NCBI GenBank assembly: GCA_023935145.1 | Contig: CM043698.1 | Span: forward strand, 64,502,001-64,566,000 | Reading direction: 5' to 3' | DNA from: Bretschneidera sinensis | Lineage: Eukaryota; Streptophyta; Magnoliopsida; Brassicales; Akaniaceae | DNA: 64,000 nucleotides | Part shown: positions 45,737 through 57,700 of the stretch, in pieces | Position numbering within the stretch: position 1 is the stretch's first letter | Layout of the letters: the number at the start of each line of letters is the position of its first letter | Program-made: the position numbers and the translations under genes | Notes under the pieces: generated by a model | The model's database searches: none | Seen by the model: only the letters and a program-made list of their open reading frames with translations | Told to the model about the DNA's origin: nothing

Positions 45737-46760
45737 TATCTTATTGATTGGTTTAGATATTATTCAGTCTACTTGTATTTTCAATTTTTTTAATTGTTAA
45801 AAAGGTTTTCAAAAATGTTTTTAATAAAACAACTATAAAACTAAAAGTTGTTCATGGTAGGGTAAAACAACAATGAAGTTTATACATATAAAACAAATTC
45901 ATTTTTTTTATAATCTATTTTTAAAATTCTGATTTTTTTTACAATTTTTTTTAGTGTTTCACAATTTGTCTTTTCTAAAGCTAAAACCGTTTTGAAATAT
46001 AGACAAACAGTGCCTAAACGTGACTTGCCAATAGAAAATTTATAACCAAGTGTTTGCTTATGCCAGGGGGTAGGGAGTACATCACACTCACCTACTCCCT
46101 CAAATAAGCAACAATTACAAAAGTCACCGCATAAAGGCAGTACGAACAGTCCCTATGAGAAGTATCTTTGATGTTAAATGACATATTTCCATTGCTTTCC
46201 GCCTTTGAACCGTAAATTGGTCTCTTTAGTACAGTTGCTTTCTAAATTCAATAAAAAAAAAATGTTCAGTATCTTTCTTAAACCGTTGAGAGACATAAGA
46301 TCAGCCATTGTTTCCTAATTTCTTCGATCGAACTATAAAAACAAACACAAAACAAAAAAAAAGGAAAAAGAAAATATAAACAAAAAACAAAAACGAAAAA
46401 ACAAAAAAACCCAGTTTGAATCCTGAACCCTCCACCTCCTACCCATAAGAGAGAGAGAAACGAATCAAACCAAGAGACAAGCAAATACATTATGGAGTAT
46501 ATTTAATAGAGAGAGAAAGTGATTGGATTATATAATAGTAGTAGCTGTGTAAAGCTTAGCTGGCTTGAGCGGGATTATCGGAGGTCAAACCCAACCGGCG
46601 CCGGACCTGGCTCAGTGTCAGACCAATCACCGAGCCACCTCCACATCCTGGTTCCGCCTTGGATTAGCACTTTCCTTTTTTGGGTTTTTTTTGCAGCCTT
46701 TAAAATTAGCCTTTTCACGTGAATTGTCAAGCTTTTAAAAATTACGCCCTCTTTTTTCCT
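45737..46760. other. Intergenic DNA upstream of the receptor kinase gene
   Basis: AT-rich, with A-rich runs (46335-46410). A GC-richer patch at 46560-46665 contains CCGGCGCCGG. No coding sequence is recognised. Confidence 0.4.
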
Positions 46761-46779
46761 TAGCACAAGAAGCGTAGCT

Positions 46780-47274
46780 GTGTTAGAGAGAGAGAGAGAG
46801 AGTGAGAGTGATAGTCTACAGTTTTTCTTGACAGCCATTTCCTTCCTCTAGAATTATTATTTCTACTATTAATTAATTAAGATTAATAGGAATATTATTT
46901 TCAGTTTTTATTTTTTTTCTCTCTCCTCTTTTGTCAACTGAAGAAACTGAAGGATTTAGAGAGAGAAAAAAAAGAGTAGGGAGAGAGAGAGAGAAAAGTA
47001 CAGCAAGTGATACAGATTGGTCACCAACAGTGGTTTGGAGAAGAAACAAAAAGAGGCTTGATATCAAGGTAAGAATTTTCTTGTTACAGAGAGAGAAAGC
47101 GAGTGGCTTTTTTTCTTTTTTTTTTTCTTTTTAGAGAAAAAACTGCATTTTTTGGTGAACTGGGTATTCTCTATTTTTTGTCAAATTTACACAATTTGTA
47201 TACTTATACGTATAGATACACATTCGAGGAGAAAAATGAGAATGTTTAGGTTACTGGATCAGGGTTTATAAAAC
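46780..47274 (+). promoter_or_regulatory. GA-rich promoter/leader of the LRR receptor-like kinase gene
   Basis: Uninterrupted GA runs occur at 46784-46802, 46961-46996 and 47090-47100, typical of plant GAGA-type promoters and leaders. A donor-like AAGGTAAGAA at 47067-47076 could end a 5' UTR exon, but no matching acceptor is obvious before the ATG. The transcription start is not visible. Confidence 0.5.
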
Positions 47275-50200
47275 ATGGTGGATCAGCAAAGCATAGTAGC
47301 TTTTGTGGTTCTCTTCTTGTTGCTTTTGTTTGAGTCTACATTTGAGCAACAACCCGAGTCACTGAGTTCATCCGCTGAGCGAACAGCTCTACTCGAACTT
47401 AGGTCCTCTTTGGGGCTAAGAAGCAGGGATTGGCCCAAGAAAGCCTACCCTTGCTTTATATGGAATGGTATAACATGTGAAAATGGCAGTGTTATTGGGA
47501 TTAACATCTCTGGGTTTAGGAGGACAAGAATTGGTAGTCAAAGCCCACAATTTGCTGTTGATTCTCTTTCGAATTTCACACATTTGGTTTCTTTTAATGC
47601 CTCTAAGTTCTTGCTTCCCGGTTCAATCCCTGATTGGTTTGGGCAAAGGTTGTTGACACTGCAAGTGTTGGATCTCAGTTCTTGTTCTATTAGAGGTATT
47701 GTTCCTCTGAGTCTCGGGAATTTGACTAATTTAAGGAGTCTCAATTTATCTGATAATAGCCTTACTGGTTTGATTCCTGCGAGTTTGGGTCAATTGTCGA
47801 ACCTTTCAATGCTTGATATTTCGAAGAATTCTTTCACTGGATCCATTCCTCCATCGTTTGGTTCTCTTCGAAATCTGTCAAGTCTTGACATTTCTTCGAA
47901 TTACTTAACCGGGTCGATTCCTCCTGGCTTTGGGACCCTCTTGCAGCTTCAACATTTGAATCTTTCGAACAATAATCTATCTTCATCAATACCTCCACAG
48001 CTTGGGGACCTTGATAGTTTGGTTGACCTTGATCTCAGCTTCAATGAGTTGTCTGGGTCAGTGCCAGCGGATTTGAGAGGTCTGAGGAATTTGCAGAGAA
48101 TTTTGATTGCGTACAATCTTCTGAGTGGGTCTTTGCCGGTCAATTTGTTTCCCGCATCAAGTCAGGTGCAGGTTGTAGTTATGAGACACAATAGTTTCAC
48201 AGGTGGTCTTCCTGATGTGTTGTGGTCAATGCCTGGATTGCGTATTCTTGACCTCTCTGGTAACAATTTCACTGGTATGCTGCCTAATTCTAGTTCGAAT
48301 GCTATTGCCACCGTTGCGGAGCTCAATATCTCTCGGAACACATTTTATGGAGGTCTCACACCTTTACTCAGAAGGTTCAATGTTATCGATCTGTCTGGAA
48401 ATTATTTTGAAGGCAGGGTTCCAGATTATGTGCTTAATAATGCATCTCTTGCTAGCAACTGCCTCCAAAATGTCACGAAGCAGAAGACATTGGGTGAGTG
48501 TGTGTCGTTTTATGCTGTCAGGGGCCTAAGTATTGATAATTTTGGACACCCAAATTCCACACAACCTCCTCCGCCAAAATCTTCTTCTGGGATAAGCCAC
48601 AGAACTGTAGTTATATTGGCAGCGGTTGCAGGGGCAGTTGGGCTCATTCTGATTTTCGTGTTGTTGCCAGTACTGGTAGCCCTATGCACCCGTAAGAATG
48701 GTGCTTCAACTCAAAGAGGGGCCGGTGTGGGGCCAGTTCCTGCTGGGGGAAGTCCACCGCCTCCTGGAGCATCGATTAACTTTTCGATTCTAGGAGATGC
48801 CTTTACTTATCAGCAGCTGCTCCAAGCCACAGGTGACTTTAATGACGCAAACCTGATCAAACACGGCCACTCAGGGGATCTATTTCGGGGTATCCTGGAA
48901 AGTGGAATTCCTGTCATCATTAAAAGGATTGATTTGCAGTCAATTAAAATGGAAGCATGTCTATCAGAATTGGATTTATTTAGTAGGGTTTCGCATCCAA
49001 GATTGGTTCCCCTTTTGGGGCACTGCTTAGAAAATGAAAACCAAAAGTTCCTGGTTTACAAATGTATGCCAAATGGGGATTTGTCAAATTCCTTGCACAG
49101 GAAATCCAATCCAGAAGATGACAGTTTGCAGTCATTGGATTGGATAACGAGATTGAAAATTGCGATAGGTGCTGCGGAGGCTCTGTCTTATCTGCATCAT
49201 GAATGCTCGCCACCCCTTGTACACAGGTACTTTCAAGAGTTATGTTTCATTGCTTTCTCTTATTATAATGGTTTTTTGCTATCCATATAACTTCCTGCTT
49301 GTTGTAGTGAGCCTGTTAGTTCTTTGGGTTTACTAGTGTTATGTCAGCCCTTCACCTTCTATAGTTAGAAAAAATTTGTGAAGAAACTTTAGACACGATA
49401 TGGTGTCTAAACTGCTAATTTATTGAGTGAGTTAGAACTTCGAACAGCAGACTTCCAAATGGACCAAATTTACGTGATTATGTCCATAGACAGATCTTTA
49501 ATAATTTCAATATACATGCATTAATTTGATGAAACTGGGCCTCTATCTAGGAACATGCTTTCTATTGAGATTAGTAACTCAATTGTGCGCTTTAATTTGT
49601 CATGAACTTCGTGTTAAACATTAGAAGTGAAAAACTTGGGTTTCTCAAGACTTAGTAGCCCAAACTATAAATTCATTGTGAAGTTGATAGTAAACGTTGG
49701 CAAATGGTACTCTGGCTTGAGGGTGACTTATGAAAAGGTTCTGTTGTAAACGATTCGAGACTTGTCAATCACACGAATTATAAACAGAAAGAAAAGAAGA
49801 CAAGATTTACCCAGGTTCACCCTAGAATAGGGCTACATCCTACCAGAAGTTTCTTATTATTAACATCACAAATCTCTTGTTACAACAATGTATGCTCAGT
49901 ACATAAAGAGTATTTATAAGCAACTTAAAACGTCCTAATTATGGTCTAATTAGAATTTTCGCCTTGCTGCACAACTACGGCTATTCATGGGCTCAAGTCC
50001 AAACTGTCAAACAAAAAACCAGACTCAACTCATGTATAGGGCCTGAAAAATCAGACCCCAGCCCGCTCATCGGGGAGCGGGACCCGTGTTCGTTTGGGGT
50101 TCTATAGATCTGATCCTGTGAAGTATGCACCAACTCTAACATGTTGCTCAATATCTGTTCTTATGCAAATTTAGTGGTCTGAAGTAGGCTAGAAACCTAT

Positions 50201-53200
50201 TCGAGGATATAAATGGTCATATCATTACGCTGTAACAAGTTATCACTTTTTCTTTACGATCAGTTGAACTGAGCTAAAACAATAGGACATGTCAATCATC
50301 GACAAAAAATGGCATATGACATAGTGAAGATACTGGTATGAACATTTTTAAAAGTTCAAATATGTACAAATAGAGAGTGTCAGTCCTGTATGACTGATTG
50401 GTATACGTGAAGGAAAATTGTAGTTGATGTTATGATAAATAGGCAGATTTGGTGACTGCTAAACCTTTTATAAGTGGGGAAAATTGCCATTGGTATGGAC
50501 AAAACTGAGATTATTGTTCTCGTGTGGTTGATTCTGTAAAGCCAATGCTCTACCTATTTTGAGAGATAGAGAGAGAGGAAGGTTGGGGGGAGGGGATTGC
50601 CAAAAACGTGAGTTAATTATTTACTTCATCTCTGTTTATTTGGCGTTGGCTGTAATGACTGTGCACGGTGATTTTTCACTAGTTTAATTTTTTCCCATAA
50701 AATGTGCCCCGTGCAAGTTACTACATGGGTACTTTCTGTGGTTAAAGGGATGTACAAGCAAGTAGCATATTTCTTGATGATAAATTTGAAGTACGACTTG
50801 GGAGCCTAAGCGAGGTCTGTGCTCAAGAAGGGGATACTCATCAAAACAGGATTACCAGGTTGCTGCGGTTGCCACAGTAAGTATTATATTCAAAAGTTTT
50901 CAAAATTTGAAGTTTAGTACTTGATTGATTTTGTAACTTAGATATATAATTCCTCTTAATTGGTTTGTGTTCAATCACTTTTAATTTGCTTCTTATGTTT
51001 GACGTTGTACATTCTTTCGGTTTTAGCCTATATTTAGGCGACTTCATCCATTTTCTGCTACTGTCCTTGTTGATAGCTATGTTACATGGACTCGGGTATG
51101 GGTGTCGAACTCGTATATTTTTGTAATTTTTAGTACTTTTTCCTTTAATTTGGAGTGTCCAAGTGCCATACCCATACCCTTGTCCGGAGTGTCCGGCATG
51201 GGGTACATCAAGGTAAAATGAAGAGTCTATGTAACATAGGTTGACAGCTCTCTATATTTTGCTACCTGTTTATGTTTCATGGGTGTCCTTCAGTATAAAA
51301 ATGGATACCTTTCGTTATGTTGCTATTTAAAATTTATTTAACTCACTGCATGATCGTTTCCTTTAGTTCCCACAGTTCCTGAATATTACACTAGAATACT
51401 GGTGCATAGCAGGCGTAGAATTTAGGCATTGCACAAGTAAATGTTTTGGAAACCTTTTTTTGTTTCTATTGGATTCTAACTTAAAGCAAGATAGACAAGA
51501 TTGTGATGTTTTTTAAATTCATGGTAATTAACAAATAGAAAATCTAAAAACTTCGCCCCTTTTTTAGATAATTGATTTATTGCATGGTTATGTTGTACCA
51601 AGTTTTATCTATCTATTGTTTAAAAGCATGATGTTGATTTAACACATTGATAAGGGTTGTCTTAACAGTACTTTCCTCATGTTTGTTTTACAGGTCATCT
51701 GAGCAAGGTGCTTCTGGTACGTATATATTTAGTTGTAAAATTTCATTTTAGTTTTCTAAGTTTCTGTTTCTTGGCTGCTCAGTTAATGTCCATCATTACC
51801 AGCCTATTGCCATTTAAGCTTGAGACTTCGATAGTATGAAACCTTACCACGTGAAATATTTGATAACCAAATCTTTTTTTTTTTAAACTTAAAGTTAGAA
51901 TCTTTGAACAGGTAAATTATAACTGGTACTCTTGGAACTTTATTGTTTTCCCTGTACCAAGAGTTACATATTTCTTAGAAATTTAGAATTTCATTTAACT
52001 GTTTTATAATTCTAACGACTAACTCATCATTCTGTTAGTCAAAATATTGAGAGGCAGTTAAAAGTTGGGTGTCTTCTCTGTGGGTATTTGCAACTAAATG
52101 GTAAACAAGGGAAATGTATGTATCTAAGGTTTGAATTATGCAATGGCAGTCAAAATATTGAGAGGCTAAAATGGGGTGTTTTCTTTGCCTTTCAAATAAT
52201 TCTGATTGCTTCAAATGGCTGAATCTTTTGTTGCTTGTATTTTTGCTAGATGGGGCACATCATTATGTTTTGTTTTTGAAAAAGTCTCTTAGATTTTCTT
52301 GACCTGAGCTGGCCAGGAGGATTCGAAATGGGTGTAAAATTACTAATGGTGCATTTGCTGGAGGTTATTTTAGAAATTCTAAGCTTTGAATTATGCAATT
52401 GCAGTCAAAATATTGAGGCGCTAAAATGGGGTGTTTTCTTTGCCATTCAAATAATCCTGATTGCTTCAAATGGCTGAATTTTTTGTTGCTTGTATTTTTG
52501 CTAGATGGGGTACACCATTATGTTTTGTTTTTGAAAAAGTCTCTTAGATTTTCTTGACCTGAGCTGGCCAGGAGGATTCAAAATGGGTGTAAAATTACTA
52601 ACCGTGCATTTGCTGGAGGTTATTTTAGAAATTCTAAGGTTTGAATTATGCAATGGCAGTCAAAATATTGAGGCACTAAAATGGGGTGTTTTCTTCGCCA
52701 GTCAAATAATCCTGATTGCTTCAAATGGCTGAATTTTTTGCTGCTTGTATTTTTGCTAGGTGGGTTACACCATTATGTTTTGTTTTTAAAAGTCTCTTAG
52801 ATTTTCTTGACCTGAGCCGGCCAGAAGGATTCGAAATGGGTGTAAAATTACTAACCGTGCATTTGCTGGAGGTTATTTTAGAAATTTATTTTGCATTCAA
52901 TTTGAAATGGGCCCTGATGTTTCTTCTTTATTTGGAAAATGGCCAGGTTCAACAACAGCGACATGTACCTATGATGTTTACTGCTTTGGAAAGGTATTAC
53001 TTGAGCTAGTCACTGGTAAACTGGGCATCAGCGCCTCCAGTGACGCCCAATTGAAGGAATTGTTAGAACAGATGCTACCATACATCAGTTTATATGATAA
53101 GGAACTTGTGACAAAAATTTTGGACCCTTCCCTAATTGTGGATGAGGATTTACTGGAGGAAGTGTGGGCCATGGCCATTGTTGCCAGGTCTTGCCTCAGT

Positions 53201-53563
53201 TCCAAGCCTTCTAGGCGGCCCATCATGAGACACATTTTCAAGGCTTTGGAAAATCCTTGGAAGGTTGTTAGAGAAGAGAATTCCGGCTCTGCAAGGCTAA
53301 GAACAACCTCTTCCAGAGGATCCTGGAATGCTGCTCTCTTTGGTAGCTGGCGTCACAGCTCATCAGATGTTGCGGTCATTCCTGCAGCCTCGACTACTAG
53401 AGAAGAGGGAGGGAGTAGTTTAAAACAGTTGGTAACCACAGGTTCGCAAGGAAGCGGGCAAAATGGAGGGGGCGAGAATTCATCCTCCCGTAGACGGCAT
53501 TCAAAGGAAATATTCCCTGAACCATCCAGCGTGCAAGATATAGAGAGACAATATGAGGACTAG
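47275..53563 (+). CDS. LRR receptor-like (pseudo)kinase, homologue of Arabidopsis At2g16250
   Basis: There are four exons: 47275-49226, 50748-50876, 51694-51716 (23 nt) and 52947-53563. All have GT/AG borders and sum to 2721 nt (906 residues plus stop), about the size of At2g16250. It has a signal peptide (VAFVVLFLLLLFESTF), an LRRNT (CFIWNGITCENGSVIGINIS), roughly ten LRRs (about residues 125-375), a transmembrane helix at about 443-468, and a cytoplasmic kinase-like domain. The glycine loop is weak (KHGHSGDLFRG). The VAIK Lys is present (VIIKRID, about 548). HRD is kept but the loop reads HRDVQASSILLDD without the K-P-x-N pattern, and DFG is replaced by RLGSLSEV. It is therefore probably a catalytically weak or dead membrane receptor or co-receptor. 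The Ser/Arg tail (SSRGSWNAALFGSWRHS) is also typical of this group. The ligand is unknown. Confidence 0.93.
49735..50110. repeat. LTR-like fragment in intron 1 of the receptor kinase gene
   Basis: The words ACAAGATTTACCCAGGTTCACCC and GGGCTACATCC, then a run like ACAAAGAGTATTTATAAGC, are typical of plant copia LTRs, where GATTTACGTGGTTC is common. No internal element sequence accompanies it and the ends are not sharp. Confidence 0.5.
51077..51239. mobile_element. 163-bp MITE in intron 2 of the receptor kinase gene
   Basis: The ends CTATGTTACATGGACTC and GAGTCTATGTAACATAG form 17-bp inverted repeats with one mismatch. Flanks GTTGATAG (51069-51076) and GTTGACAG (51240-51247) are an 8-bp target duplication with one change, as for hAT-like elements. 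The interior (GGGTATGGGTGTCGAAC; CCCATACCCTTGTCCGG) is partly self-complementary. Similar sequences are common in dicot introns. Confidence 0.8.
52126..52889. repeat. Three tandem 255-bp repeats in intron 3 of the receptor kinase gene
   Basis: Units start at 52126, 52381 and 52636 (AAGGTTTGAATTATGCAATG). Each contains AAATGGGGTGTTTTCTTTGC and GACCTGAGCTGGCCAGGAGG. Units 2 and 3 look most alike. The array ends about 58 bases before exon 4 and nearly doubles the intron. A long open frame spanning unit 3 is a by-product. Confidence 0.93.
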
Positions 53564-54586
53564 CATAGAAGTTGCTGATTTTTCTTGATTCTTTGTTAAT
53601 AATACAGCAGGCTTCCTATTTGATTGCCTGCTTGTTGGCACCCTGGCAAGATCTTTTCTTGGTTTTGGAGATAATTGGGGTCTCCAGTCATATTTGTACT
53701 TGGTGGGGTGTTATGAAAGGAACGTATCTTCTTTGGAGGGGAACTGATTGGAGTGTTGTGGAGCTTTTTGTCTCAGGCATGGCAGTTTTTAGTCTGTAAA
53801 AGGGCCTGGATAGAGGAGAAAGGGGTGGTGATTGGATTGGCGGTTAGGGTTCTTATTTGTTTGAGAGCTTGTTTTTAGTTAGAACAAGCTACAATTTTTT
53901 TAATCTGTAATTGATCTTTGTTTGTGGTCCTCATATGCAATGTAAATTGTACAGTAATTGTTAAGGAACTCTACTCTCAAAATCAGATTCTCACATCAAT
54001 TCAGAAAGATTAGGCACGAAATATCAGAAGACTACAGAAAAGGTTATAATATTCACATGATCAATATATGGAAATTATAATTGGTATCAAACATCCCACT
54101 ATTTATTACCAGTAGCTAAGGTAAAACCCAAAAGTTAACAATTAGTTTTAGATTGTAGTAATAGTTTCTTGGTTATTAATTTACACAACGAAGTTCTCTT
54201 TCAAATTTTCAAGTTTACATCACTAAAATTAACGATTATAAGCTATCACTTAAACTGCATTTATGAAAATTTTAAATTTACAAAAAAATAAGGTTTTTGA
54301 TAAAAAAAAATTATGATTTAAACTTTAGTTTTTTCATATAAATTTTAAATCATTGATAAAATATAAATTAAATCATATATTAAAACAATAATTTTTATTG
54401 AAATTTGGTGGAATTGATATAATAGATTATAAACACATAAACTTACATAAAAGCCCAACTTTCATGAAAAGACAAAGAAAAGGTATTTCTGATTGCCCAT
54501 TGTTGTCTGTTTATAACGGTTGTACGACAACGTTGATTTTAGGGACTAATCAAATATCTAGTAGAGCAAAAAGGAAAAGCCAAAAT
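53564..54586. other. 3' UTR and intergenic spacer
   Basis: The T-rich 3' UTR of the kinase gene probably runs to about 53960 (AATGTAAATTGTACAG, AATTGTTAAGG). AT-rich spacer follows. No further gene is seen. Confidence 0.45.
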
Positions 54587-54657
54587 AGGTTCCACCGAGA
54601 TTGAACTCGGGTTACTGGATTCAGAGCCCAATGTCCTAACCACTAGACCATAGAATC
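54587..54657 (-). tRNA. tRNA-Gln (CTG), imperfect, possibly a pseudogene
   Basis: The minus strand contains TTCTATGGTCTAGTGGTTAG (D arm and box A), the anticodon loop CTCTGAA with anticodon CTG, and the T arm CCGAG-TTCAAT-CTCGG, then GGAACC. The body matches plant nuclear tRNA-Gln. Three deviations are seen: an A:C mismatch at the second acceptor pair, a six-base T loop (one base short), and a weak anticodon stem with G:T at its inner pair. No intron is present. It may be inactive. Confidence 0.75.
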
Positions 54658-54779
54658 CAGATGTAAATCGATTTCCTTAATTTTATATATAACTTTAAAA
54701 CCCCAAGAACACTGACCCTTGGGTGGAAAAAATATCAACAATTTTGATAAAAGACAAAAAGAGAACGGAAAGATTAACA

Positions 54780-57700
54780 ATGAACTTTCCAAACCGTTCA
54801 ACAGTCACAGCTCCTCCCTCACTGCCAGTGCCACTCTATCCATTCCCTCCACATTCAAGGATGCTATTATCATGCCCCCTCCACCTTCACTGCCACCTCA
54901 GCCCTAATTCCACCACCACCCTCCACTTCTCCTCCTCCACTACCACCATCTCCTCCTCTCTCCACCACCATCACAACCAAACCCCACAAAACCCCACCAG
55001 CAACAGCACCACACAAGACCCCATCCGCCGTAGACACAACTCCAAATCCACCTCCCTCTTACTCCACCACATCTCTGACAATCACCAATCTCATGAACCC
55101 AGAAAAATTAATCCACCATCACAACAACCAAGTACTACTACTACTGCTACTATACCACCAGAAGATAAAACCAATCTCCTTGAACTTTCCCTCGTCGCCA
55201 AACGCACCCCGCAATTCCCGGGCTCTATCTACGTCCAATCCCCCTCAGACCCTGATGTTGCCTCTTCCCTCCCTCCTATTCTGGCCCTTTTCAGTGACAA
55301 ACAAGAAGAAGATGATGAAGAAATGATAAGGAGGGCGCTCGAAATTCGAAGGAAAGTGACCAGAGAGATATTCAAGGAGGCTATGACGAAGAAAGGTAAA
55401 TTTGGGATAACTTATTCAACGAATTTGGTTGATAGGTTGGGCGATTTCATCGATCACCTGATGATCGAGGCCGCGGCCTTGAAGCGGTTGCCTGAGTTTT
55501 CGCAGTCCACTTTCAATGTTCGCGCTAAGACTGTTATACAGGACTCTAATGTTGTGCCTCTTATAAGGTAATACGATTACAGTCCTGTTATATTTGTTTT
55601 TTCTAGTTGAATTGTGAGTCGTGAGTCGGTTATGAGGTGTTTTATTTTATTTGTGGACTTGTGACAAAAATATTTAGGAAATGAAGCAGAACATGATGAA
55701 TTTATGGGTGCATTGATAAATGCAAAATATAGCTGAGCTTTTTAAATTATTATGAATTTTTGTCTGATGGATGCTGGGTCAACTTTGATATTACAAACTT
55801 ACGTCTATGATGTGTGGAAGTGAAATGTAAGAGATAAAAGGTTTGCTATGTTGATTGTGATTTTTGAACTGTATAGGTGGTTGAAGCACAATGGGTTGTC
55901 ATATCCTAAGATTGGGAAGCTCATATGCATGTCAAGGGGAAACCTTGACTCCATAAGACGGCTTGCTGAGTGGATGAAGTCTATTCATGTGAAGGGTGAA
56001 TTTCTCGGGGTTGCGCTGATGAAATCAGGGGATAATATCTTGGAGCGCAGCAGTACGGAACTAGATGAAGTTGTTGAGTATTTAGAGAGCAGTGGAGTTA
56101 GGAGGGATTGGATGGGTTATGTCATGAGCCGATGTCCTGAATTGTTGTCTTTCAGTATGGAAGAGGTGAAAACCCGTGTGGAGTTTTACTTGAATATGGG
56201 TATGAATGAGAAGGATTTTGGCACGATGGTCTTTGATTATCCCAAGATACTTGGCTACTATACCCTACAAGAGATGAACCAGAAGGTAATTTATTCATTT
56301 CTGAACTCTTTTCAGATGTTGGTCCATGGAATGCGTGCTAGTTGCATTTGCACCATTGAATCATGCATAAATTTATTAGCACTAGCAAATCAAGTGAAAA
56401 GCAATGATAAGTTTTTATTATTTTCTTCTATTCAAAATGTCAAGTGATTTGAGATGTGTATTTGAAGTACTCACTTGCCAAATTGTATAGCTTTAAAGCG
56501 AGTTCCCTTTCTTGTTCATCCAGGTCAGTTATTTGAAGGAGTTTGGCCTCAGTACTGAAGATGTTGGGAGATTACTAGCATTTAAGCCGCAATTAATGGG
56601 TTGTAGCATTGAGGAAAGATGGAAGCCTCTTGTCAAGTATTTGTACTATCTTGGAATTTCGAGAGATGGAATGAGGAGAATGCTTGTTATAAAACCAATG
56701 GTTTTCTGTGTTAATTTAGAGACAACCATTGTGCCAAAGGTATGATTGGACTGTGTTCTGTGGTTGAATTTTGTTCTGAGTGCCATAATTTAGGAAAGCC
56801 AACTTGTACTATCTAGTCTAATCTTCCCTTTTTGTTCCTAGATGGACGCCTTTTCAAAAAATTTACTTGTGGTCTTACTTCTTCTCTCCACTAATAGCTA
56901 TATTTTAATTTTATTCCTCATTTACTTGCATTGTAACTAATGTTCCATGAACTGGCATTGTGTATATCACATGCATCATAATGGGAAGCGGGAACATTGA
57001 CACAGATTTGTTTTCCATTTTGAAGGTGCAATTTTTTCAGGACATAGGCATCCATGATGATGCTATTGGCAACATGCTTGCAAAGTTTCCTCCATTATTA
57101 ACGTACAGCCTCTACAGGAAAATCCGGCCAGTGGTTTGTGCTTGTTCTTTCAGAATTATGTTTTTATTTCCCTTCATTTCTTATTTTATGGTGTCATCCT
57201 GTGAAGAGTCTTCTTGGTTTAGGTGTTGTTCCCCAGAGAATACAAATAGATCTTGTAAATGATATGTACTCAAGTCTAAAATATTGTGTCTTTACATGTC
57301 TAAATAAGCTGGTTAATGAAGTTGGATTAATTGAATCAACCCAGCATTATGCATTGATACATATCTACCTGTTTGATCTTGCTTCTGTCATTTGTTTCTG
57401 GCAACACCTCTGTTTTGACTTCGGACCATTAGTACTCGTGTTGTTTTGGCCTCTGTTTTGGTCATGGAAAGAATGAGGGGAAGGGAAGGAAAATTGTAAA
57501 GCTCCACAAGTTTAGAACCTAGTTTGAACAATTTAACAATCCTCTTTCCTCTTCTCATTCTTTCCTGATATCCAAACAGATTTTTAATGTTTTATTTCCT
57601 TTTCCTACACGTAGCCATGTAGGTCTATACTCTAAACTAGTGGAAATTATTACAATATCATATAGCTGTAGCAAGAAGTGTCTTTAGTTACCCACTAATA

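Noticed and set aside
48203..48529. 108-codon frame in another phase of the receptor kinase exon 1
   Set aside because: It is a shadow frame in the LRR coding exon.
52716..53009. 97-codon + strand frame before the last kinase exon
   Set aside because: It lies in the third 255-bp intron repeat and is in a different phase from the kinase frame that enters at 52947.
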